Shown here: one piece after another, positions 1 to 6,800 of the stretch
How the letters are laid out: every line of letters starts with the position of its first letter
How positions within the stretch are numbered: the stretch's first letter is position 1
Source of the DNA: Acidimicrobiales bacterium
GTDB lineage: Bacteria; Actinomycetota; Acidimicrobiia; Acidimicrobiales; VFJN01
Length of the DNA: 8,825 bases
Direction: 5' to 3'
Assembly: GCA_016936035.1 (NCBI GenBank)
Contig: JAFGPU010000054.1
Location: 1-8,825, forward strand
Program-made: the position numbers and the translations under genes
The notes under the pieces: generated by a model
Databases searched by the model: none
The model's input: only the letters and a program-made list of their open reading frames with translations
Told to the model about the DNA's origin: nothing

Positions 1-42
1 CGACCCCTCGAGGTGCGCCCGAGCAAGGTGGCGGCAGGGTGA
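1..42 (+). CDS. cbiM: 3' end of a probable cobalt/nickel ECF transporter subunit CbiM (partial)
   Basis: Only the last 13 codons and the TGA stop are present; the visible tail reads RPLEVRPSKVAAG. The peptide itself is not diagnostic. The call rests on position: the next three genes are a PDGLE/CbiN-like protein, CbiQ and CbiO, and in this family the substrate-specific membrane subunit CbiM (or NikM) normally comes directly before them. The stop overlaps the GTG start of the next gene as GTGA, which supports translational coupling within one operon. It could instead be a fused CbiMN or a NikM-type protein; the metal (Co or Ni) cannot be told from this fragment. Confidence 0.6.
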   Translation, partial: RPLEVRPSKVAAG

Positions 43-368
43 GGCGGCTGCTGTCGGGCCGGCGGCTCTGGCTGGTCGCGGCCCTGGTCACGCTCGTCCT
101 CGCCGCCGTGGCCGGTTCGTTCGCCTCGAGCGAGCCGGACGGGCTCGAGCGGACCGCCACCGACCAGGGCTTCGACGACACCGCCGAGCAGCACGACCTC
201 GCCGACGGCCCCCTGGCCGACTACCGCGTCGACGGCGTCGACGACGACCGCCTGTCCGTCGGGCTCGCCGGTGCCGCCGGCGTCGCCGTCACCCTGGCGG
301 TGGGCGCGGGTCTGTTCTGGCTCGTCCGCAAGCCGGGCGGGCGCGGCAGCGACGGCCACGGGGCCTGA
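39..368 (+). CDS. cbiN: CbiN-like PDGLE-domain protein of a cobalt/nickel ECF importer
   Basis: This 109-residue small membrane protein is probably the accessory subunit that helps CbiM take up Co2+ (or Ni2+). An N-terminal basic stretch precedes a membrane helix at about residues 10-29. Directly after it comes SSEPDGLE (PDGLE at 33-37), the signature that names the PDGLE domain family found with CbiM/NikM. An acidic extracytoplasmic segment follows (about 38-70), then a second membrane helix (about 73-96) and a short basic C-terminus. This two-TM layout with an acidic loop matches CbiN/PDGLE proteins. The GTG start overlaps the upstream stop (GTGA); only a weak AAGGTGG-like ribosome site lies upstream, so coupling to upstream translation is likely. 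cbiQ starts 6 nt after the stop. The family call is secure; cobalt versus nickel is not determined. Confidence 0.85.
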   Translation: MRRLLSGRRLWLVAALVTLVLAAVAGSFASSEPDGLERTATDQGFDDTAEQHDLADGPLADYRVDGVDDDRLSVGLAGAAGVAVTLAVGAGLFWLVRKPGGRGSDGHGA

Positions 369-374
369 CCGCCC

Positions 375-1148
375 GTGGGCGCAGGACACCTCCGGCCGCT
401 CCAGGTGCCGGGCCCGAGCCCGGTCCACGCCGTGGCGCCCCACGTCAAGGTGGTCGCCACCCTGCTGTTCGTCGCCGCGGTCGTGTCCACCCCCCGCCAG
501 CAGGTGTGGGCGTTCGCGGTCGACGCCGCCGTCCTCGTGGCGGTGGCGCGCGCCGCCCGCGTGCCCGCCCGGGCGATCGCGCCCCGGCTGATGCTCGAGC
601 TGCCGTTCCTCGCCTTCGCGGTGGTGATGCCCTTCGTCGCGCTGGGCGAACGGGTCGAGGTGCTGGGCATCGTCCACCTCTCGGTCGAGGGGCTGTGGGC
701 CGCCTGGAACCTGCTGGCCAAGGGGCTGCTCGGCCTCACCGCCAGCCTGCTGCTCATCGCCACCACCCCGGTGGACGACCTGCTCCGCGGGCTCGAGCGC
801 CTCGGCGTCCCGCCGGTGTTCACCGCCATCGCCGGGTCGATGCTGCGCTACCTCGGCGTCATCGGGGGCCAGCTCCGGCGCATGCAGGTCGCCCGGGTCA
901 GCCGGGGTCACGACCCCCGGTGGATCTGGCAGGCCCGGGCCATCGCCGCCACCGTCGGTGCGCTGTTCGTCCGCACCTTCGAGCGGGGCGAGCGCGTCCA
1001 CCTGGCCATGGTGTCGCGGGGCTACCCGGGCAGCATGCCGGCGGTGCGTCCGGTGCCGGCCGCCACGGCGGCCGGCTGGTGCGCGGCGCTGGTCGTGCCC
1101 GCGGTGGCGGCGACGACGGCGGTGGTGGCGTCCGGGTGGCTGCCGTGA
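375..1148 (+). CDS. cbiQ: Energy-coupling factor transporter transmembrane protein CbiQ (EcfT)
   Basis: This 257-residue protein is the T component that links the ATPase CbiO to the substrate-binding membrane subunits of the cobalt/nickel importer. It opens with the family-typical SPVHAVAPHVKV stretch (about residues 15-26), followed by several hydrophobic helices (about 27-60, 75-95, 105-130 and a final one near 230-252). The cytoplasmic coupling region contains the two short arginine motifs that dock into the ATPase: SRG at 176-178 (in VSRGHDPRW) and SRG at 214-216 (in MVSRGYPG). In most EcfT proteins these read ARG, so both carry an Ala-to-Ser change. The start is GTG with no clear Shine-Dalgarno, 6 nt after the cbiN stop, consistent with reinitiation. 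The stop overlaps the cbiO start as GTGA. Length is normal for CbiQ. Confidence 0.93.
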   Translation: MGAGHLRPLQVPGPSPVHAVAPHVKVVATLLFVAAVVSTPRQQVWAFAVDAAVLVAVARAARVPARAIAPRLMLELPFLAFAVVMPFVALGERVEVLGIVHLSVEGLWAAWNLLAKGLLGLTASLLLIATTPVDDLLRGLERLGVPPVFTAIAGSMLRYLGVIGGQLRRMQVARVSRGHDPRWIWQARAIAATVGALFVRTFERGERVHLAMVSRGYPGSMPAVRPVPAATAAGWCAALVVPAVAATTAVVASGWLP

Positions 1149-1951
1149 CCGTGCCCGCCCTGCGGCTGCGCCAGGTCGCCTACGCCTACCCGGGGGGACG
1201 GCAGGTGCTCTACGGCGTCGACCTCGACGTCGCCCCCGGCGAGCGGGTGGCGGTGCTGGGACCGAACGGAGCCGGCAAGACCACACTGATGTTGCACCTC
1301 AACGGCGTGCTGCGGCCCGGCGCCGGCACCGTCGAGGTCGGCGGGCTCCCGGTCGAGGAGCCTCACCTGCGCGAGGTGCGTCGCCGCGTCGGCATCGTGT
1401 TCCAGGACCCCGACGACCAGCTCTTCATGCCCACCGCACACGACGACGTGGCTTTCGGCCCGGCCAACCTCGGCGTCGCCGGCGACGAGCTCGAGGCCCG
1501 CGTCGCCGAGGCGCTCGCCGCGGTGGGGATGTCGCACCTCGCCAGCAGCCCCCCGCACCACCTCAGCGGGGGCGAGGCACGCCGGGTCGCGCTGGCCACG
1601 GTGCTGGCGATGCGCCCCGAGGTGCTGGTGCTCGACGAGCCGTCCTCGCACCTCGACCCGCTGGCCCGCAGCGAGCTGGCCCAGGTCCTCCTCGGGCTCG
1701 ACACCACCCTGGTCGTCGTCACCCACGACCTGCCCTACGCGCTCCAGCTGTGCCCGCGGGCGGTGCTGCTCGACGACGGCGTCGTCGTCGCAGACGGCCC
1801 CACCGCCGAGCTGCTCGCCGACGCCGAGCTGCTCCGGGCCCACCGGCTCGAGCTGCCCTTCGGCTTCGATCCCCGGGTGGTCGCCGCCGGCGCCGCGCGG
1901 GCCCGCGGGGCCGGCCCGGACGGTGACGGCGACCGACCCCTCCGAGCCTGA
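1145..1951 (+). CDS. cbiO: Energy-coupling factor ABC transporter ATP-binding protein CbiO
   Basis: This 268-residue cytoplasmic ATPase powers metal uptake with CbiM, CbiN and CbiQ. All ABC motifs are present: Walker A GPNGAGKTT (39-47), Q-loop Q87 in VFQDPDDQLF, the QDPDDQ form being typical of ECF ATPases, signature LSGGE (140-144), Walker B VLVLDEP (160-166), D-loop SHLD and switch histidine H194 in VVVTHDL. I chose GTG 1145 because it overlaps the cbiQ stop in the GTGA arrangement used elsewhere in this operon and leaves the usual short lead-in before the first strand. GTG 1151 is a possible alternative. The reading frame stays open far upstream, but that part lies inside cbiQ and has shadow composition. 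The Ala/Arg/Gly-rich C-terminal tail looks disordered. Nothing essential is missing. Confidence 0.95.
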   Translation: MTVPALRLRQVAYAYPGGRQVLYGVDLDVAPGERVAVLGPNGAGKTTLMLHLNGVLRPGAGTVEVGGLPVEEPHLREVRRRVGIVFQDPDDQLFMPTAHDDVAFGPANLGVAGDELEARVAEALAAVGMSHLASSPPHHLSGGEARRVALATVLAMRPEVLVLDEPSSHLDPLARSELAQVLLGLDTTLVVVTHDLPYALQLCPRAVLLDDGVVVADGPTAELLADAELLRAHRLELPFGFDPRVVAAGAARARGAGPDGDGDRPLRA

Positions 1952-1955
1952 CGGC

Positions 1956-1998
1956 TCGCGGTCGCCGCACCGGCGGTCGGTGGCGGTGTCGACCGCGA
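1956..1998 (+). terminator. Compound hairpin after cbiO, probable terminator
   Basis: A perfect 9-bp inverted repeat, TCGCGGTCG (1956-1964) and CGACCGCGA (1990-1998), encloses a second stem. In the inner stem CCGCACCG (1965-1972) pairs with CGGTGGCGG (1978-1986) through one bulged base and a 5-nt loop. It begins 5 nt after the cbiO stop and ends before the putative promoter of the next operon, the expected place for a terminator. No T-tract follows, which is common in high-GC actinobacteria, so termination efficiency is uncertain. Confidence 0.5.
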
Positions 1999-2012
1999 TG
2001 TCGCAGAGAGTG

Positions 2013-2036
2013 GTTTGACTCGCGCCCAGCGGGAAG
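2013..2036 (+). promoter_or_regulatory. Candidate general-stress sigma factor (SigB/SigF-type) promoter
   Basis: GTTTGA (2013-2018), a 12-nt spacer and GGGAAG (2031-2036) closely resemble the SigB/SigF-family consensus GTTTaa-N12-15-GGGtAt. The start of transcription would lie near 2042, giving a leader of about 35 nt before the ATG at 2078, with AGGAGG at 2068-2073. The genes downstream encode small membrane and LEA-like proteins of the kind often found in stress regulons. The core -10 differs from GGGTAT at two positions, so this is a candidate only. Confidence 0.45.
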
Positions 2037-2077
2037 CGTCGTCCGAGGACGCAGCGATGCGGAGACCAGGAGGACGG

Positions 2078-2725
2078 ATGGCCGATCACATGACCGACAC
2101 GAGCGACCCCGGTGCCAAGGAGCGCGCCGCGCACGTCGCGGGCACGGCCCGTGACGAGGCCAGAGGGGTCGCGGGCGATGCCAAGCAGCAGGCCTCGGCC
2201 GTGGCGTCGGAGGCGTCACGCCAGGCGAAGACCCTGATCGACGACGCCAAGCGCGCCGCCCGGGAGCAGGCCGACGGACAGAGCGAGAAGGTGGCGGGCA
2301 CGCTCGGTAGCTGGAGCGACCAGCTGCTGGCGCTCGCCCACGGCCAGCCCGACCAGGCCGGCGACCTCACCGCGTACGTCGACGACGTCGGACAGCGCGT
2401 GCGCGGCATGGCCGACCGGATCGACCAGCGGGGCGTCGAGGGCATCCTCGACGACGTCCAGAGCTTCGCGCGCCGCCGGCCGGGCCTCTTCCTCGCCTCC
2501 GCCGCCGCTGTCGGCTTCGCCGCCGGGCGCCTGTTCCGGGGTGCCGGCGAGGAGCTCGGCGAGCTCGCCGAGGCCGAGGAGCGCGAGCAGCAGGCCGTCG
2601 GCGGCTCCCGCGAGGCGCTGCCGCCGAGCGCCCGCCAGCCCGTGGCCGCGGGGCCCGTCCCCGGCGCGCCGGGCACGGCGCAGGGCGCGCCCTCCACCCC
2701 GCCGCTGGGAGGCGGCCTGCGATGA
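2078..2725 (+). CDS. Membrane-anchored amphipathic-helix protein with LEA-like 11-residue repeats (YqjD-like layout)
   Basis: This 215-residue protein has no assigned function. Residues 20-74 form five consecutive 11-residue units (VAGTARDEARG, VAGDAKQQASA, VASEASRQAKT, LIDDAKRAARE, QADGQSEKVAG), with a hydrophobic residue at unit position 1 and Ala at positions 5 and 9 in the first four. This periodicity is typical of LEA group 3-like amphipathic helices. A second helical stretch (about 92-130) leads to RRRPGLFLASAAAVGFAAG (132-150), a glycine-rich single membrane segment, then an acidic patch and a disordered Pro/Ala/Gly tail. The layout resembles YqjD/ElaB (DUF883) and YtxH-like proteins, which are membrane-tethered helical stress proteins; this is an architectural comparison. 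ATG 2078 is chosen because AGGAGG lies 4 nt upstream; an upstream TTG at 2015 lies within the putative promoter, and ATG 2090 is a weaker choice. The stop overlaps the next start (ATGA). Confidence 0.8.
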   Translation: MADHMTDTSDPGAKERAAHVAGTARDEARGVAGDAKQQASAVASEASRQAKTLIDDAKRAAREQADGQSEKVAGTLGSWSDQLLALAHGQPDQAGDLTAYVDDVGQRVRGMADRIDQRGVEGILDDVQSFARRRPGLFLASAAAVGFAAGRLFRGAGEELGELAEAEEREQQAVGGSREALPPSARQPVAAGPVPGAPGTAQGAPSTPPLGGGLR

Positions 2726-3246
2726 GCGCGCCGACCACCGGCACGAGCGGCAGCCGCGACGGCCGCGCCGGCGCCGCCACCGCCACGACACGCGCCCCGG
2801 ACGGGTTCGGTCCGCCGCCGATCGGCGAGCTGCGCGACGACGTCAGCCCGCAGCACCGCGACGAGGTGAGCGAGGCGTCGCTCGGCGAGCTGATCAAGCG
2901 GCTGACCACCGAGATGAGCGACCTCGTCCGAGGGGAGATGGAGCTCGCCCGGACCGAGCTGAAGGAGGAGGCGACCAAAGCCGGCAAGGCGGGCGGCATG
3001 TTCGCAGGCGCCGGGTACGCCGCCGCGCTGGCCGGCCTGCTGCTGGCCTTCGCCGCCGCGTGGGGTCTGGCCGAGGTGATCCCCGAGGGGTTCGCCTTCC
3101 TGGTCGTCGGGGTGGTCGTCGGCCTGGTGGCCGCCGTCCTGGCGCTGGCCGGCCGGTCCAAGATGCGCCAGGTCAACCCCGTGCCCGAACGAACGATCGA
3201 AACTCTCAAGGAGGACGCCCAGTGGGCAAGAGCGCAGGTGAGATGA
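2722..3246 (+). CDS. Phage holin family protein (Holin-X, superfamily III; YqjE-like), probably not phage-derived
   Basis: This is a 174-residue membrane protein. A disordered Gly/Ala/Thr-rich N-terminus (about 1-45) precedes a charged amphipathic helix SLGELIKRLTTEMSDLVRGE (53-72) that continues with MELARTELKEEA. This block is the hallmark of the actinobacterial Holin-X/Phage_holin_3_6 family. Two membrane helices follow (about 94-116 and 122-144), joined by a short turn, then a basic RSKMRQ and a C-terminal helical tail. Despite the name, members are mostly chromosomal, occur beside DUF3618 or DUF883-type genes, and include E. coli YqjE. No lysis or phage gene is nearby, so a membrane-remodelling or stress role is more likely than lysis. 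GGGAGG lies 9 nt before the ATG. The gene overlaps the previous stop by 4 nt and the next start by 25 nt, so it is probably translationally coupled on both sides. Confidence 0.85.
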   Translation: MSAPTTGTSGSRDGRAGAATATTRAPDGFGPPPIGELRDDVSPQHRDEVSEASLGELIKRLTTEMSDLVRGEMELARTELKEEATKAGKAGGMFAGAGYAAALAGLLLAFAAAWGLAEVIPEGFAFLVVGVVVGLVAAVLALAGRSKMRQVNPVPERTIETLKEDAQWARAQVR

Positions 3247-3812
3247 GGCAGGACATCGACACGACCCGTCAGGAGATGGCGCTGACGATCGACGAGATCG
3301 CCGACCGCACCAGCCCGCGACGGGTGATGGACCGCCGACGGCAGCGCCTGGCCGACCGCTGGTCGTCCGTCCGCACCACCGTGATGGGCGAGCCCGACGG
3401 CGGGGCGGGCCGCGCCTCGGGTGCGATGCAGCGCGCCCGGGACGAGGCCGGGTCCATGGCCGACCAGGCGCGGCAGGCTCCCGAGGCCATGACGCGCCGG
3501 GCGCAGGGCAACCCCCTGGCGGCCGGCCTGGTGGCCTTCGGTGGCGGCCTGTTGGCGGCCTCGGTCCTGCCGGCCTCGCAGGCCGAACGCCGAGCGGCCA
3601 CCCGGCTGTCCGAGCACGCCGGACCGGTGCAGGACGAGCTCACGCGCGCCGGCCAGGAGGTCGCGGACGAGCTCACGTCGTCTGCGCAGCAGAGCGCCGA
3701 GCAGGTCAAGCAGAGGTCCAGCGAGGCCGCGCAGTCGGTGAGCGAGAGCGCGAAGGGGTCGGCCGACTCCGTGAAGGGAGAGGCCCGGTCCCAGTCCGGC
3801 CGGGGCGGCTGA
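3222..3812 (+). CDS. DUF3618 domain-containing membrane protein
   Basis: This is a 196-residue protein. The N-terminal segment (about 7-45: EMRQDIDTTRQEM, LTIDEIADRTSPRRVMDRRR) fits DUF3618, which reads roughly as I-x-x-D-I-x-x-T-R-x-E-M followed by L-x-x-K/R-x-S-P-R-R-V. A flexible charged region follows, then a glycine-rich membrane segment (about 97-118, NPLAAGLVAFGGGLLAASVL) and a long polar Ala/Ser/Gln/Glu-rich tail. In the tail, residues 147-190 fall into four 11-residue units (VADELTSSAQQ, SAEQVKQRSSE, AAQSVSESAKG, SADSVKGEARS) with Ala at position 2 and Leu/Val at position 5. GTG 3222 is preceded by AAGGAGG (3208-3214) with 7-nt spacing and fits the conserved N-terminus; the frame is open further upstream but overlaps the holin-like gene. 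Function is unknown. Neighbouring genes suggest an envelope stress role. Confidence 0.85.
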   Translation: MGKSAGEMRQDIDTTRQEMALTIDEIADRTSPRRVMDRRRQRLADRWSSVRTTVMGEPDGGAGRASGAMQRARDEAGSMADQARQAPEAMTRRAQGNPLAAGLVAFGGGLLAASVLPASQAERRAATRLSEHAGPVQDELTRAGQEVADELTSSAQQSAEQVKQRSSEAAQSVSESAKGSADSVKGEARSQSGRGG

Positions 3813-3819
3813 CCCCGGC

Positions 3820-3852
3820 GCAGACGCTCGTGGGCACGGCACTAGCGTCTGC
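3820..3852 (+). terminator. Hairpin at the end of the DUF3618 operon, overlapping the next promoter
   Basis: GCAGACGCT (3820-3828) and AGCGTCTGC (3844-3852) are perfect 9-base inverted repeats. After one mismatch the stem gains three inner pairs (3830-3832 with 3840-3842), leaving a 7-nt loop. It starts 8 nt after the DUF3618 stop. There is no T-tract. The right arm contains most of the putative -10 TAGCGT of the following gene, so the element could act as a terminator, as an operator palindrome, or both. Confidence 0.5.
3843..3848 (+). promoter_or_regulatory. Candidate -10 element TAGCGT for a leaderless eccC-like transcript
   Basis: TAGCGT matches the actinobacterial -10 pattern TANNNT and ends 9 nt before the GTG start at 3858, so transcription would begin at or within a few bases of the start codon. 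No Shine-Dalgarno-like sequence lies between them, which agrees with leaderless translation, common in actinobacteria. No recognisable -35 element was found. Confidence 0.45.
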
Positions 3853-3857
3853 CGCTG

Positions 3858-6800
3858 GTGCAGATCGTCTACATCGACGGGGACAGCCGCCGCGAGCTCG
3901 ATGTCCGGGTCGACAATCCGTCGGCCACGGTCGGCGACCTCGCCCACGCGCTCGACCCGACGGCGGGTGACCGGCCCCTGCTCGTCGGCGACCGCGTCGC
4001 CGATCCCGACTTCGAGCTGACCGAGGCCGGCCTGCACGAAGGGGCCGAGGTGCGCTTCACCCCGGGTCCCGCCGGCGGCCGCGGGCCGCTGTCCCTGTCG
4101 CCCCTGCCGGACGCAGCGCCGTCCCGCCTCGAGCTGGTGGTGGTCAACGGCCTGGATGCCGGTCGCCGGTTCGCCCTGCGGCCGGGCACCACGATCGTCG
4201 GCCGCGCGCCCGGCTGTGAGGTGGTGCTGCCCGACGGCACGCTGTCGCGCCGGCACGCGTCGCTCACGCTGACCGCCGCCGGCGAGGTCACGATCGACGA
4301 CCTCGGGTCGCACAACGGCACCTGGGTGGCCGGCGAGCCCGTCGTCCGGCCGGTGCCGGTGGGCGAGCGGGTCCCGATCCGGCTCGGCGCGCTCGAGGTC
4401 GAGGTGCGGCCGGTCGACGACCACGACCGGCCGCTCGCCCTCGACCCGCTGCGCCACACCACGACGGCGGGCACCATCCCGTTCAACCGGCCGCCGCGCC
4501 CGGCGCCGCCCCCGGCGTCCGACGACGTGCGCCCGCCCGCTGCGCCCGCGTCTGGCCAGGGCAAGGTGCCGCTGTCGCTCATCGGCATCCTCACCCCGCT
4601 GCTGTTCGCCGGTGTCATGTTCCTGGTGCTCGAGTCGGCCCACATGCTGCTCTTCGCCGGCCTGACGCCGCTGATGGCCATCGCCAACGCGGTCGACAGC
4701 AAGAGACGGGGCCGGCGCACCGACCGCAGCGAGAAGGACCGCTTCGCCCGCGAGATGCGCGAGTTCCGTGCCCGCCTCGACGGGCTCGCCGAGGCGGAGC
4801 GGCGGCGCCGCGAGCTGGCCACACCCGACCCGGCCGAGATCATGCGCCGGGTCCGCCTGCCGAGCGTCACGCTCTGGGAGCGGCGGCCCGCCCACCACGA
4901 CTTCCTGCACCTGCGCGCCGGCGTCGGCCGTGTGCCGTGGCGCCCGCCGGTGGTCGACCCGCCGAAGCTGTCGGAGGTGCCCGAGCAGCTCACCGAGGCC
5001 CTCGCCGACGCGGCCAACCTCGTGGGCAGCCCGGTGCCCGTCGACCTGTCGGCGGGCGGGGTCGTGGGCATCGTCGGCCATCGCGACGCCGCGCTCGCGC
5101 TGGCCCGCTCGTTGCTGTGCCAGGCCACGGCCCTGCACGGGCCCGCCGACCTGCCCGTCATGGTGCTCGCCCGGCCCGACGCCGCGCCCGTGTGGGACTG
5201 GACCAAGTGGCTGCCCCACACCCGCGACGCCGGCGGGTCGGGACGCATGCTCTCGGCCGACGGCGAGCTGTCGACCCGCCTGGTCGAGTCCCGGCTCAAG
5301 GCCGCCGGCCCGCGCGACCGCCACGAGCGCACACCGCCCGGCGCCGGCCCGCCCGTCGGACCCACCCTGCTGGTGGTCGTCGACGACGAGTCGCTCACCG
5401 AGGGACGCCGCGCCCCCACCCGCAGCCTCCTGCGCGGTGACGGGGGACTGGTCGCGGGCATCGTCATCGCCTCGACGGTCGACCGCCTGCCGGCGGTGTG
5501 CACGACGGTGGTCGAGATGACCGACCCCGACGGAAGCGCAGACCTGACGATGCCCCAGGCCGGCGAACGCATCGAGGCCTTCCACCCGGCAGGCATGAGC
5601 GACGACGTGGCCCGCGCCTGCGCGCGTGCCCTCGCCCGCTTCGAGGACCCGGAGCTCGACCTGGTCGGCGCCGGGCTCCCGTCGTCGATCCGGCTGCTGC
5701 CGCTGCTCGAGCTGGAGGACTGCACGCCCGACGCCGTCCTGGCCCGATGGAAGGACGGGGGCGTCGACCCGCGCCCCGCCACCCCGGTGGGCGTGGCCGA
5801 GGACGGCGTGTTCACCGTCGACCTCGTCGGCGACGGCCCGCACGCCCTGGTGGGCGGCACCACCGGCTCGGGCAAGTCGGAGCTGTTGCGCTCGATGGTC
5901 GCCGGGCTCGCCGCGTGCGTCGACCCCGACCACCTCACGTTCGTGCTCGTCGACTTCAAGGGCGGCAGCGCCTTCGACGAGTGCGCCCGGCTGCCCCACA
6001 CGGTCGGCATGGTCACCGACCTCGACGAGCACCTGGCCGAGCGGGCGCTCCGCTGCCTCGAGGCCGAGCTCAAGCACCGCGAGCGCACCCTGCGCGAGGC
6101 CGGCGCCACGGATCTGCCCGACTACCTGCGCAAGGGCCGACCCGAGCCGATGCCGCGCCTGCTCGTCATCATCGACGAGTTCGCCACGCTCAAGGCCGAG
6201 CTGCCCCAGTTCATCGACGCCCTGGTGGGCGTCGCCCAGCGGGGCCGCAGCCTCGGCGTGCACCTGCTGCTCGCCACCCAGCGGCCCCAGGGTGCGATCA
6301 GCGACAACATCAGGGCCAACACCAACATGCGCATCGCCCTCCGGGTGCAGGAGCCCAACGACTCCAAGGACGTCATCGACGTCGCCGATGCGGCCGCCAT
6401 CCCTCGCACCGTCCCGGGCCGGGCCTACGTGCGGCTCGGCCCGGGCGAGGTCGTGGCCATCCAGTCGGCGTTGTCGACCGCGACCCGCAGCGAGTCGACC
6501 GTCGCGCCGATCGACGTCGCCCCGTTCGTGTACGGCCCCGAGCCGCGCCGTCCCGCTCCGCCGCCCCCCGAGGCGCCCGGACCGCCGACCGTCGGTGCCG
6601 GTGGCGGCCCCGACGACGACGAACCCGAGACCGACCTGTCGGTGCTGGTGCGGGCCATCGGCGAGGCGTTCGAGCAGACCGGGCGCCCCCGCCCCCGGCG
6701 ACCGTGGCCCGACCCGCTGCCGGACGACCTCGACCTCGACGCGCTCACCGAGGACGCGCTCGCCCGGGGGGCGGGCGGCGAGTCCCCGGGCGCCACCCCA

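Noticed and set aside
506..1144. An N-terminal extension of CbiO back to 506.
   Set aside because: It lies entirely within cbiQ in another frame and has Arg/Gly/Pro-rich shadow composition; CbiO has its normal length from 1145.
2015..2077. A longer version of the first stress-operon protein starting at TTG 2015.
   Set aside because: The stretch contains the candidate promoter and the AGGAGG for ATG 2078, and the extra residues have no helical pattern continuing into the protein.
2722..3246. A prophage lysis cassette, suggested by the holin-family protein.
   Set aside because: No endolysin, integrase, structural phage gene or attachment repeat is near, and this family is mostly chromosomal and grouped with DUF3618-type genes.
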